From the NCBI GenBank assembly GCA_003612525.1, contig RAZD01000003.1, positions 62,001 to 126,000 on the forward strand: a DNA stretch of 64,000 bases, written 5' to 3'. Shown here in pieces: positions 50,691 to 60,399 of this stretch. Below the pieces are notes generated by a model that was given only the letters and a program-made list of their open reading frames with translations, was not told the origin of the DNA and did not search any database. A program made the translations under genes and the position numbers. The stretch comes from a bacterium C-53. GTDB taxonomy: Bacteria; Bacillota; Clostridia; Lachnospirales; Lachnospiraceae. Position 1 is the first letter of the stretch, and the number at the start of each line of letters is the position of its first letter.

Positions 50691-51536
50691 TCAATGTTCA
50701 GGGACATCCTGAAGAAACTTTATACTGCTGCCACTGTGAATCGGCTGTAACTTTTCGCCCATAATCTCCTTCATCCGGTCATACGCTTCCTGACCGGTAC
50801 AATGTCCCGTATAAAACACAGCCCCTGTCTCAAGCAGCAATTCTGCGGTTGTACGGATATTTAAAATATCTTCCTCTGAATACCCGCCTTTCTGCACCAT
50901 ATGAAACCCGCTGATTACTACGTCGGGATAGGACTGAAAAAGTTCAAAATACCGATTCAGTATATTCAGAATTCCATTATGTGCACAGCCTGACATCAAT
51001 ACATGGAAACTGTCCTGTGTGATCACAAGGCACTGTTCATGTTCAAACACATCCTGAACAAATGTTCCGTCCACCTTCTTCTTAAGCTTCCGATTTCCTG
51101 CCGGCAGATTTTCGTTTCCTGTGATGCCTGAAAAGAGAAAAAGCTCTTCATCTATCCTGCACTCTGTGCCAGCCGCCACACATCCGGGAAGTTCCATAAT
51201 TTTCCGATCAATCCCAATGTATTTCTCACCGTGTTCCGTTATATGATAATAGTCGCCCCCGGCAGAGTCCTTCAGATATATTGCTGCGTGATCGTTCACC
51301 TTTGCAAATTCCGGAATCCCGCCCGCGTGGTCATAGTGGCCGTGGCTTAGAATGCAGGTATCGACTGCCTTTACATCCACACCAAGCGCCTCTGCATTTT
51401 TAAGGAACATTTCTGTCGCTCCGCAATCCATCAGCAATTTATGCATCTCCGTCTCTATGTAAAAGCTCAGTCCATGCTCATACAGACAGCCCGGTTCCCC
51501 GGGCGTATCTTCTACGAGATTTATTATTTTCATCAT
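50691..51536 (-). CDS. Metallo-beta-lactamase-fold hydrolase
   Basis: A 281-residue metallohydrolase with HGHYDH (the two-metal motif), SGCAHNGI and YTGHCTGQEAY later ligands. The pattern fits the subgroup often named dihydropterin/beta-ribofuranosylaminobenzene phosphate synthase-like, whose bacterial role is unclear. Its ATG overlaps the carB stop (ATGA), so it is translated with carB; the reason is not obvious. Confidence 0.88.
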   Translation of the reverse strand: MMKIINLVEDTPGEPGCLYEHGLSFYIETEMHKLLMDCGATEMFLKNAEALGVDVKAVDTCILSHGHYDHAGGIPEFAKVNDHAAIYLKDSAGGDYYHITEHGEKYIGIDRKIMELPGCVAAGTECRIDEELFLFSGITGNENLPAGNRKLKKKVDGTFVQDVFEHEQCLVITQDSFHVLMSGCAHNGILNILNRYFELFQSYPDVVISGFHMVQKGGYSEEDILNIRTTAELLLETGAVFYTGHCTGQEAYDRMKEIMGEKLQPIHSGSSIKFLQDVPEH

Positions 51537-54500
51537 TTATCATGAATCTCCTTGTGAAGTTCCTGCAAAGATTTCAATTCGCCGCTCTCATGCTGTTTCA
51601 CATAACGGATTCCTTCCGCACTGGCCTTCGCTGCGGCAATCGTCGTCATATACGGCACTTTTGCCTTAATTGCAGCTTTTCTTAAATAACTGTCATCATG
51701 AACGCTGTTCTTTCCGACCGGAGAATTTATAATCAACTGAATTTCTCCATTTGTAATCATGTCTGCAATATTCGGACGTCCTTCATAGAGCTTTTTGACC
51801 CTCGCCGCCGGAATGCCCGCCTCCGAAATCAAATCATATGTTCCACCTGTCGCAACTATTTTAAACCCACTGTCCGCAAAGCTTCTTGCCACCTCGACGA
51901 CTTCATCCTTATCCTTCTTATTCACGGATATTAAAACAGTCCCCTCCAGAGGAAGTTTTGACTGAGCCGCTTCCTGCGCCTTAAAGAATGCTTCACCGTA
52001 AGAGGCCGAGAGGCCAAGCACCTCCCCTGTCGAGCGCATTTCCGGTCCGAGAATCGGATCAACCTCCTGGAACATATTGAATGGGAACACGGCTTCCTTC
52101 ACCCCGTAATTTGGTATCACCTGTTCTTTCAGAGCCGGGATTGGTGACGGACGGCCCGTGATCTCGGATGTGATGATATCAGTTGCAAGCGGCACCATGC
52201 GGATATTGCATACTTTTGACACAAGAGGCACAGTACGCGAAGCACGCGGATTTGCTTCCAGCACATACACTTTTCCTTTTTCGATCGCATACTGCATGTT
52301 CATAAGTCCTTTTACATGCATCTCTTCCGCAATTTTTCTTGTATATTCCTTGATCGTCTCCACATTTTCGGCCGAAATATGAACGGACGGCAGAATGCAG
52401 GCGGAATCACCGGAATGAATCCCCGCGAGCTCAATGTGTTCCATCACGGCAGGTACAAATGCGTGCGTGCCGTCGCTGATCGCATCGGCCTCACACTCAA
52501 GCGCATGATTCAGGAAACGGTCAATCAGAATCGGCCGGTCCGGTGTCACGCCGACAGCCGCGTTCATATACTCCGTCATGCTCTCATCGTCGTACACAAC
52601 TTCCATTCCACGTCCGCCAAGCACATAAGAAGGACGCACCATAACGGGATATCCGATCTTATTCGCAATCGCAACAGCCTCGTCTACCGTTGTCGCCATA
52701 CCGGACTCCGGCATCGGAATTGAAAGCTTTTCCATCATCTCCCGGAACAGATCACGGTCTTCCGCAAGATCGATCACAGAAGGCGCCGTGCCGAGAATCT
52801 TCACGCCATTCTTCTCAAGTTCGGATGCCAGATTCAGCGGAGTCTGCCCGCCAAACTGCGCAATGACACCCATCGGACGCTCCTTTTTGTAAATGCTTAA
52901 AACATCTTCAAGCGTCAGGGGTTCGAAATAGAGCTTATCAGAAGTATCATAATCCGTAGATACTGTTTCAGGATTGCAGTTTACAATAATCGTCTCAAAT
53001 CCGAGTTTCTTTAACGCAAGAGAGGCATGTACACAACAGTAGTCAAATTCAATTCCCTGACCAATTCGATTCGGCCCCCCGCCCAAAATCATGATTTTCG
53101 GCTTCTGTACACTCACAGGATTCCGATCCGGCGCATTGTAGGTTGAATAGTAGTAAGCGCTGTCCTCCGTTCCACTGACATGAACGCCTTCCCATGCTTC
53201 TTCCAGGCCAAGTTCTATCCTGCGGCTTCTGATATCTTCTTCAGGAATCTCCAGAATCTTACCCAGATATTTATCGGAGAAACCGTCCTTCTTTGCAGAT
53301 ATCAGAAGATCATCCACCGGCACGCTTCCCTTATGCGAAAGCAACGCTTCCTCTTCCTCTACAAGTTCCTTCATCTGCTCTATGAAATATGTTTTTACTT
53401 TTGTAATCTCGTTGATTTCCTCCACAGATGCGCCTTTGCGGAGCGCTTCATACATCAGGAAATGACGCTCGCTTGACGGCACTCCAAGTCTGCGAAGCAG
53501 CTCTTCTTTGCTTAAAGTATCAAAGTTTGCCGCATGTCCAAGCCCATAACGTCCCGTTTCAAGAGAACGGATTGCCTTCTGGAAAGCTTCTTTATATGTC
53601 TTTCCGATGCTCATAACCTCACCAACTGCACGCATCTGCGTTCCAAGCTTATCCTGAACGCCTTTGAATTTCTCGAACGCCCAGCGTGCAAATTTGATTA
53701 CTACATAATCCCCGTCCGGCACATATTTATCAAGCGTTCCATATTTGCCGCACGGAATATCCTTAAGCGTCAGCCCAGCCGCCAGCATAGCGGACACAAG
53801 CGCAATCGGAAATCCGGTTGCTTTGGAAGCAAGCGCAGAGGAGCGTGAGGTACGGGGGTTAATCTCAATTACCACAATACGGTCTGTTACAGGATCATGC
53901 GCAAACTGCACATTGGTTCCACCGATGACCTGCACGGATTCCACAATCTTATATGCCTGTTCCTGAAGCCGTTTCTGGCATTCTTCCGAGATCGTAAGCA
54001 TCGGTGCAGAACAGAAAGAGTCGCCCGTATGCACACCCAGAGGGTCAATATTTTCAATAAAGCATACAGTTATGATATTATTGTCAGCATCACGCACAAC
54101 CTCGAGCTCCAATTCCTCCCACCCGAGAATTGATTCTTCCACAAGAACCTGTCCCACAAGACTTGCCTGTAATCCGCGCGCGCAGACCGTCTTCAATTCT
54201 TCCTTATTATAGACAAGACCTCCGCCGGCGCCGCCCATCGTATATGCAGGGCGCAGAACAACCGGATATCCTAATTTGTCAGCAATTGATAAAGCTTCCT
54301 CAACAGAGTACGCTACTTCGCTCCTGGCCATCTCAATCCCGAGCTTGTCCATTGTCTTCTTAAACTCAATGCGGTCCTCGCCACGCTCAATCGCATCCAC
54401 CTGGACACCGATTACTCTGACCCCGTATTTGTCAAGGACTCCCGCCTTATTTAATTCCGAACATAAATTAAGACCGGACTGCCCTCCCAAATTCGGCAGC

Positions 54501-54757
54501 AACGCATCAGGACGCTCCTTTGCGATGATTTTCTCAAGCCGCTCCACATTCAGCGGCTCAATATATGTCACATCGGCTGTTTCCGGATCTGTCATGATCG
54601 TTGCAGGATTTGAGTTGACAAGTACGATCTCATATCCCAGCTTCCTAAGCGCTTTGCATGCCTGCGTTCCCGAATAATCGAACTCACAGGCCTGACCGAT
54701 AATAATCGGCCCCGAACCAATAATCAATACTTTATGAATGTCTGTTCTTTTTGGCAC
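51533..54757 (-). CDS. carB: Carbamoyl phosphate synthase large subunit
   Basis: A 1074-residue CarB of normal length and order: first ATP-grasp half (PKRTDIHKVLIIGSGPIIIGQA, AYTMGGAGGG), second half (KPKIMILGGGPNRIGQGIEFDY, VLGGRGMEVVYD) and the C-terminal MGS-like allosteric domain (GFKIVATGGTYDLI). It makes carbamoyl phosphate for arginine and pyrimidine synthesis. carA is not adjacent in the window, so either it lies elsewhere or the upstream gene has been moved. Confidence 0.97.
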   Translation of the reverse strand: MPKRTDIHKVLIIGSGPIIIGQACEFDYSGTQACKALRKLGYEIVLVNSNPATIMTDPETADVTYIEPLNVERLEKIIAKERPDALLPNLGGQSGLNLCSELNKAGVLDKYGVRVIGVQVDAIERGEDRIEFKKTMDKLGIEMARSEVAYSVEEALSIADKLGYPVVLRPAYTMGGAGGGLVYNKEELKTVCARGLQASLVGQVLVEESILGWEELELEVVRDADNNIITVCFIENIDPLGVHTGDSFCSAPMLTISEECQKRLQEQAYKIVESVQVIGGTNVQFAHDPVTDRIVVIEINPRTSRSSALASKATGFPIALVSAMLAAGLTLKDIPCGKYGTLDKYVPDGDYVVIKFARWAFEKFKGVQDKLGTQMRAVGEVMSIGKTYKEAFQKAIRSLETGRYGLGHAANFDTLSKEELLRRLGVPSSERHFLMYEALRKGASVEEINEITKVKTYFIEQMKELVEEEEALLSHKGSVPVDDLLISAKKDGFSDKYLGKILEIPEEDIRSRRIELGLEEAWEGVHVSGTEDSAYYYSTYNAPDRNPVSVQKPKIMILGGGPNRIGQGIEFDYCCVHASLALKKLGFETIIVNCNPETVSTDYDTSDKLYFEPLTLEDVLSIYKKERPMGVIAQFGGQTPLNLASELEKNGVKILGTAPSVIDLAEDRDLFREMMEKLSIPMPESGMATTVDEAVAIANKIGYPVMVRPSYVLGGRGMEVVYDDESMTEYMNAAVGVTPDRPILIDRFLNHALECEADAISDGTHAFVPAVMEHIELAGIHSGDSACILPSVHISAENVETIKEYTRKIAEEMHVKGLMNMQYAIEKGKVYVLEANPRASRTVPLVSKVCNIRMVPLATDIITSEITGRPSPIPALKEQVIPNYGVKEAVFPFNMFQEVDPILGPEMRSTGEVLGLSASYGEAFFKAQEAAQSKLPLEGTVLISVNKKDKDEVVEVARSFADSGFKIVATGGTYDLISEAGIPAARVKKLYEGRPNIADMITNGEIQLIINSPVGKNSVHDDSYLRKAAIKAKVPYMTTIAAAKASAEGIRYVKQHESGELKSLQELHKEIHDK

Positions 54758-54830
54758 AAGTCAATCCTCCTGATCGTATATTTTTTCACTGTGCAATATT
54801 CTATCACCATGTAATGGCAGATGTCAATTT

Positions 54831-55030
54831 TCAGATGCGTTCGATTGCGCCTTTCTCATTCAGACAGATTTTCCATGCAATTCCTCCGACTGCCGCGAAC
54901 ATAACGGCAACCAGACATTCCACCGCTGCAACTGATACAAAAGAAGCAACAACAACCGTAATAAAATCCACAAAGAAATGACTGAAAAGAGCATTCCTGC
55001 CATACTTGTTACAGGCACCTGATTTTCCAT
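54831..55030 (-). pseudogene. Possible frameshifted small membrane protein
   Basis: An ATG at 55030 follows AGGAG at a good distance, but its frame gives an odd Leu/Trp/Gln-rich peptide. The next frame, open through the same bases without a start, reads like a natural membrane protein (SHFFVDFITVVVASFVSV, CLVAVMFAAVGGIAWKI) and ends at 54831. One indel would join them. The 380-bp gap 54758-55137 holds nothing else I can support. Confidence 0.3.
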
Positions 55031-55137
55031 ATACGTTTTCTCCTGTTCATTTATTATAAAGTGTTTCCGGTTTTTCTATTCTTAGAAGATTTAAACCTGC
55101 CTCTTTGTGATTATTGATCGTATCCTGAAAATCTTTT

Positions 55138-58100
55138 TTATTTTTGTCTTTCAGATACCTGGCGATTCTGTCTATATTGGTTCGCCGTGATAATCTTCAA
55201 TTTTTTCAAAAAGCGACTCTTCCTGATACGATAATCCTGTCTCATCTCATCATCGATTCTTTGTCTGGCCTCTTCCTTTGTCCATTCGTCTGCTACGATG
55301 GCTATATGAATGGCAGCGATTCTATCATGACTATTTTGAGGCTTTTTCAGATTATCCTCAATAACTTCGCATAATTTCTTCCTTTTCCGAAGATTTAAAC
55401 CAGGCATACATACAGTGGCCAACCCCCACGAAACCACGCGTTTCAGACTCGCCGGCAGATCTCTGATCCATAATTCCACAAGACAATCCGCAAGATCCGC
55501 CGCCATTTCAACAGGAATGAGATCCGCCTCTCCATAGCCGGCCCATGCAACACACCATGATGCCGAAAAAACGCTTAGATCATCCCCTGATTTCAGCATC
55601 TGACTGACCGCTGAAAATATTTCCTTCATACATCCTGATGCCGAATATTTTAACCCTTCATTTCCTCTTCGGTTTGAAACCTGAAATGCCCCATACATCA
55701 TTAATAAAGCGCCTGTAACTTCTTGTTGATGGTCACCACTTTCCATCAATGATAAAATATTCTTTGCATGAAGGCTTTCTTCGTCCTCAAGCAAGAATAA
55801 GCGGAACCATGCATCCGAAAATTGAAATGCATATTTATCTTCATATTGATTAAATAATTCATGTTTTACAATTTCACGATAACTGCTTCCATATTTACTC
55901 TTTGAAATTGTATCAAATACAAGAACGGAATCAACAGAATCATGATTAATACGTATTTTATCTAAAGCATTCTTCCTTTTTAAAATAAGAAGAATACTTT
56001 CCTTAAGCAGTTTCTGATTCATAGGCACTTCATTTGCAATACAATTTGCAAGATGCAGTGTGATAATATCATAACTACCCATCTTCTGTTTCTCGTCAAT
56101 TTCCAAACATTCCTTGTTGCATTCAATCAGATATTCAATAAATGATTGCGCATCACGCCCTGACAGAAATGCCGCCAATGGAATTACTTCCCTCCAATGT
56201 TCTTCCTGCAAATGAGGTACCAAAGTGTTGCGCAAATTAATGTTGTGTGAGTCAGGGGCCCACTGTTTCACAATCGCTTTTGCCGCCAAATATTCCTGGA
56301 AGCTCAAATGAGAGAACTCATAGGAAGCAGTCAGCTGTCCTCTGTTATTTTCTTCATATCCCATCTGAATTAATAAGCTGCTTCTCTCCTCCACCTGCTC
56401 AATAAATTTAGATGGAGATACCGTAGTATAATCTAATATTTCCGGCAATTCTTTCCGTGCTCTCCGGATACATCTTTCCAATTCATCCCTTGTTATTTTC
56501 TGCTGTCCATCTTCCATCATGCAATAGGCCACAAATGCTAATTGCGGCTCTGTTTCATCCATATCAAGTTTATCATGCGCCACTGCATTCCAGGTTACAA
56601 GAAGCAGCTTTATCATTTCCTCATAAAGCCTGCATCTTTTCGTCGGAAGATACCCAACACAACGTTTTACAAACAGCAATGTTGTCAACAGCAACGGATT
56701 CTCCGCCAGCACAACAATCCTCACGTCACGAAGTATCATATCACAGAGCCTGGCTGAATCCTCCTCTACCTGCCTTGAATCCCCCAGAATAGCCTGATGC
56801 CATTTCAAGCTCAAAAGACGTATCTGTTCTTCCTCAAACCCACTAATTGAATATTGTTTGCAATACGTGGCAATTGTACCCGCAACTGCACGGAACCCCG
56901 CCTCCCTGGATGTAATAACCAAGTGTACATTCGGATATGTCGCCACAAATGTACGCAGTTGATTCGCAAAGCAAATACGGTGTTTTTCATTTGATATTTC
57001 ATCCAATCCATCAATCAGGAGCAACACACGCCCATCCTGCAACGCATTTTCCACCAATGCTTTAAAACCGCCTGCATATTTTGTGATTTCTGCGCGCTGA
57101 ACAATCATGTCTATCATCTCCATGATACTCTTCGTCGCATTATTCTCCAAATCCCTGCAGCGAATATAAACCGGAAACCAATCCCTGTCCGGCAGACCAT
57201 CATCTACACGTAACCTGCGCTCCGGATATGCATAAGCCAAAGCAATTCTCCGAATCAACGTAGATTTCCCTCCACCTGGTTTCGCAAGTATAGCCGCTCT
57301 TAATGACCTGTTAAGAACCTCTTCTATTTGAATGCTCTCGTTCTCATTTATCCCCTGTTCTTCCTCCTCGTCATTTAAATAAAATTGTAAAGGTACAAAA
57401 ATGTTTTCAAGATCGACTTTTACCGCCCCTGCCTCTTTATCTGCCGGCATTCCCTCAAATTGGATTTCACCCAGTTCATTTTTCAGATATTGAAAATAAG
57501 CTTCCTGCGCTGACTTCTTATCAAAAGATTTTTCAGATTTCGCTTCAATATAGGTGAGATTAGAGAACGGAAGCTCCTGTAAACGGACACGCTTCAAAAG
57601 CGTATCTGCAATATTATTCAGGAGCTGATTGCCGTCTGCATGCACAAAAGCAACGTGTGTCGGCTCCTGTTTGGGAAAGCGTGCATAATACAATACCCAT
57701 ACCCAGCCTTCTTCAATTGCAAGCAAGTCAACTTGTTCACATAAATACAATTCCTCTTTCAGACTCCTCACAGAGCTTGCTGCCTGTCCCAGCGAACAGA
57801 GGACGCGGCCTCGCATTAATTCTCTTACAATCCCATCAGGCCCTAAAAGAATCATTTCAAGCTTATCGTTTCTTCCTTTTCTGGCTCTGATCCGCTCTTC
57901 CTCCTGTTCATATACAGTTGGTTTAAATCCAGACCGAGATATAAAATATCCAACGACACTGCTGCCATCTTGTTCATATTTTCCTCTCTCCACATCCAGT
58001 GCCCCTACAAATTTATTCACATCTGTTCCACCCACTAAGTCTGACTGAGCTTTACATTCTGCCAGTGCAACACGATTTTCAGTGCGATGCTGTAAAACGA

Positions 58101-58275
58101 GATCAATTTCTCTCCCTGCTTTTGGCACATTAAATCGTGGTTCCCCAAATCCAAGTGCATGAAACACGTCATAGATGAGCCGATTAAAAAGATCTCCTTT
58201 TTTATTCCTATCTGTTTCCAGAAGAATAATTTCTCTGACCTTTTCATATTCTCTTATGCAGTCCACTTTGTCCAT
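55138..58275 (-). CDS. Mrr-like nuclease - NACHT NTPase (probable antiphage protein)
   Basis: A 1045-residue protein. Residues 30-80 form a PD-(D/E)XK nuclease core with Asp58 (GREIDLVL) and Glu73-x-Lys75 (LAECKAQ), as in Mrr-type effectors. A NACHT NTPase follows: Walker A AKPGGGKST (331-339), Walker B RVLLLIDGLDE (416-426) and a sensor ITSRE (454-458). The winged-helix and helical region after it has EFSHLSFQEYLAAKAI, the usual NACHT arm motif, and the remaining 350 residues are helical, a probable sensor. Bacterial NACHT proteins of this build (bNACHT/Avs-like) sense phage proteins and then fire the N-terminal effector, cutting DNA and killing or arresting the host. It is a lone gene with AAGGAG before the ATG. 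Confidence 0.88.
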   Translation of the reverse strand: MDKVDCIREYEKVREIILLETDRNKKGDLFNRLIYDVFHALGFGEPRFNVPKAGREIDLVLQHRTENRVALAECKAQSDLVGGTDVNKFVGALDVERGKYEQDGSSVVGYFISRSGFKPTVYEQEEERIRARKGRNDKLEMILLGPDGIVRELMRGRVLCSLGQAASSVRSLKEELYLCEQVDLLAIEEGWVWVLYYARFPKQEPTHVAFVHADGNQLLNNIADTLLKRVRLQELPFSNLTYIEAKSEKSFDKKSAQEAYFQYLKNELGEIQFEGMPADKEAGAVKVDLENIFVPLQFYLNDEEEEQGINENESIQIEEVLNRSLRAAILAKPGGGKSTLIRRIALAYAYPERRLRVDDGLPDRDWFPVYIRCRDLENNATKSIMEMIDMIVQRAEITKYAGGFKALVENALQDGRVLLLIDGLDEISNEKHRICFANQLRTFVATYPNVHLVITSREAGFRAVAGTIATYCKQYSISGFEEEQIRLLSLKWHQAILGDSRQVEEDSARLCDMILRDVRIVVLAENPLLLTTLLFVKRCVGYLPTKRCRLYEEMIKLLLVTWNAVAHDKLDMDETEPQLAFVAYCMMEDGQQKITRDELERCIRRARKELPEILDYTTVSPSKFIEQVEERSSLLIQMGYEENNRGQLTASYEFSHLSFQEYLAAKAIVKQWAPDSHNINLRNTLVPHLQEEHWREVIPLAAFLSGRDAQSFIEYLIECNKECLEIDEKQKMGSYDIITLHLANCIANEVPMNQKLLKESILLILKRKNALDKIRINHDSVDSVLVFDTISKSKYGSSYREIVKHELFNQYEDKYAFQFSDAWFRLFLLEDEESLHAKNILSLMESGDHQQEVTGALLMMYGAFQVSNRRGNEGLKYSASGCMKEIFSAVSQMLKSGDDLSVFSASWCVAWAGYGEADLIPVEMAADLADCLVELWIRDLPASLKRVVSWGLATVCMPGLNLRKRKKLCEVIEDNLKKPQNSHDRIAAIHIAIVADEWTKEEARQRIDDEMRQDYRIRKSRFLKKLKIITANQYRQNRQVSERQK

Positions 58276-58383
58276 TAAGTAACTCCTTCTATATTATCTT
58301 TTGCAAAAAACTACAATTATTATATATTTTACCATAATACACCTATAATAGCACTGATTTTCCCAATTATTACAAAAATCCCA

Positions 58384-58406
58384 CATCCCCTGAAATTCAA
58401 GGGATG
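58384..58406 (-). terminator. Possible terminator after spermidine synthase-like gene
   Basis: CATCCC/GGGATG hairpin whose minus-strand 3' side reads TGTGGGATTTTTG. The stem is short and the T-run is four bases off; a weak call. Confidence 0.35.
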
Positions 58407-58465
58407 CAGGATTCAGTATCGTAATCTGCACACTTTCAATTAAACAAAAAATCAAAAACCGCCAT

Positions 58466-60067
58466 CTACAACAGCCCGTCTATCCCCTCTCTTTTAAAAA
58501 TCTCTTTATAATACCCGATCTCATCCTGAATCAGTTCATCAATTACACGCATGCCAAGCACCTCGACAGGCGCCTTGTCGTCCGTCAGCACACAGCCGCC
58601 GCCCTCATATGCCACAAGAGAATTTCCAACTGTCCGCATCATCTCCCTCAATCCTGCATCCGCAAGTTTCTCCGTCTCAGACTCCATCACAGACAGCATT
58701 TCCGGATTTGCAGAAGCAAACAGCTCTCTGTTTGTAGAGCCCTTCACATCCACAGTGTATACGGAGTCAAACACGCCGGCAATCGTATCGGACAGGTATT
58801 CGTTAATGCTTCCCGCCCCATCCGACTTCATATTCATATTGACTACCATAACTCCGCCGTCCTTCAGATGATCTCTTACAAGCGTAAAAAATTCGGTGGA
58901 AGACATCTGGAACGGAATTGTAATATCCTGATATGCATCCACCATAATCACATCATACTTCCGGTCAATTGCCTGCAGGTAAGCCCGTCCGTCGTAAGTC
59001 ACGACATCCACGGTGTCCGGCAGTTCAAAATATTTTCCCGCAAGCTCCGTAATCTTCCCGTCAATTTCCACGCCTTCCACTTTCACACGGTCAAAATAAT
59101 TCATACATTGCTTCGCATATGTTCCGGTTCCCATTCCAAGCACAAGAATGTCCGCATCCGTCTTATCCCCAATGCCTGCCATGAGCGGCGCCGCCATCGC
59201 ATAATCATAGTACATTCCAGTCAGGGAATCATCCTTCATCATAATCGACTGTACGCCAAACAATACATTGGTGGATAAAATGACGCTATTGTCTGTCTCT
59301 TTCACCTGAAGATAATTGTAGATAGATTCTCCCTCATATGTCAAACCACGCTCCCAGAAAGCAAAGCTTCCCGAATTGCCGAATATGCCACACAGAAGGA
59401 AAAGAATTACAGAAACAGCGCATACCGCTTTTCCTGACCGTTTGCTGACAAAATACACAATACCCAGGAGTAACAGAATCCCTGAAAAAATCAGGAACGT
59501 AATCGATGTGCCTACCGCCGGAATCGTCACAAACGTAGGAAGAAACGTGCCTAATATACTGCCGATTGTATTGAACGCGCCAAGCGTCCCCACCGTCTTT
59601 CCGCTGTCATCAAGACTGTCCACCGTATACTTGACAAGCGACGGCGTCACCGTGCCAAGAAGAAACAGCGGATACACAAATACAACCATGCACGTAATAA
59701 ATGCGGCAAGCACAAGAAAATTACTGCTGACCGTCAGTACCAGAAGACCTGAAATGCCAAGTATAATATATTTTCCAACCACAGGAATCGCTGCAATCCA
59801 GATTGCCGACAGGATCAGCCGGCGGTACAGCTTGTCCGGATTCGGATTCTTGTCCGCACTCTTTCCACCCCATATATTCCCCAGCGCCATTGCAATCATA
59901 ATCGTTCCAATGATAATCGTCCACACAATCTGCGATGAACTGAAATAAGGAGCAAGCAGTCTACTTGCTCCCAATTCCACAGCCATCACGGACATTCCCG
60001 CGAAAAACTCCGTCATATAAAGATAATATTTATTTTTTAAAATATTTGGTGTATTCTGTTCTTCCAC
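58466..60067 (-). CDS. Membrane-fused spermidine synthase-like protein
   Basis: A 533-residue protein. Residues 1-235 have about seven hydrophobic segments (EFFAGMSVMAVELGASRLLAPYF, GTIMIAMALGNIWGGKSADKN, TLGAFNTIGSILGTFLPTF), the usual membrane part of fused SpeE-like proteins. Residues about 300-500 are a Rossmann methyltransferase-like domain: ILVLGMGTGTYAKQ, VEGVEIDGKITELAGKYF, TYDGRAYL, YDVIMVDAYQ. Whether it makes polyamines is unproven for this fused type. It is followed in the same direction (14 bp) from a small DUF4250 gene. Confidence 0.85.
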   Translation of the reverse strand: MEEQNTPNILKNKYYLYMTEFFAGMSVMAVELGASRLLAPYFSSSQIVWTIIIGTIMIAMALGNIWGGKSADKNPNPDKLYRRLILSAIWIAAIPVVGKYIILGISGLLVLTVSSNFLVLAAFITCMVVFVYPLFLLGTVTPSLVKYTVDSLDDSGKTVGTLGAFNTIGSILGTFLPTFVTIPAVGTSITFLIFSGILLLLGIVYFVSKRSGKAVCAVSVILFLLCGIFGNSGSFAFWERGLTYEGESIYNYLQVKETDNSVILSTNVLFGVQSIMMKDDSLTGMYYDYAMAAPLMAGIGDKTDADILVLGMGTGTYAKQCMNYFDRVKVEGVEIDGKITELAGKYFELPDTVDVVTYDGRAYLQAIDRKYDVIMVDAYQDITIPFQMSSTEFFTLVRDHLKDGGVMVVNMNMKSDGAGSINEYLSDTIAGVFDSVYTVDVKGSTNRELFASANPEMLSVMESETEKLADAGLREMMRTVGNSLVAYEGGGCVLTDDKAPVEVLGMRVIDELIQDEIGYYKEIFKREGIDGLL

Positions 60068-60081
60068 GCACCATGCCTCCT

Positions 60082-60255
60082 CTATTTAAACTGGTTCAGC
60101 TCACTGTCATAATGGTAATGAATTGCTTCAAGCTTCTCTACAATTTCCGACTCACTCACATCAAGCCCTTCGCACAATGCCTCAAGGCTTCCGTAATAGT
60201 CTCTCAGCTTCAGGTTCACAAAGCTCAACAGCATCACAGGATCTTTTGGTATCAT
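60082..60255 (-). CDS. DUF4250 small protein
   Basis: A 57-residue protein: MIPKDPVMLLSFVNLKLRDYYGSL, LDVSESEIVEKLEAIHYHYDSELNQFK, the full DUF4250 pattern. The start is the ATG after GAGGAAAA at 60255; the longer frame to 60396 has no support. Probably soluble and helical; function unknown. It precedes the spermidine synthase-like gene by 14 bp and is likely co-transcribed. Confidence 0.85.
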   Translation of the reverse strand: MIPKDPVMLLSFVNLKLRDYYGSLEALCEGLDVSESEIVEKLEAIHYHYDSELNQFK

Positions 60256-60399
60256 CGTTTTCCTCATTTCCGCACGGCTTCTTTTCCTGCATGATTTATG
60301 GACGCCGCACACCCCATACCCTTTGCAGTTCATGATTAATATTAACAGAATACATGGATTTAAAAGGAATTTCAAGAGGGAACCTGTCATTTCCACGAA

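Noticed and set aside
59376-59948. 190-residue plus-strand frame
   Set aside because: Antisense shadow of the spermidine synthase-like gene.
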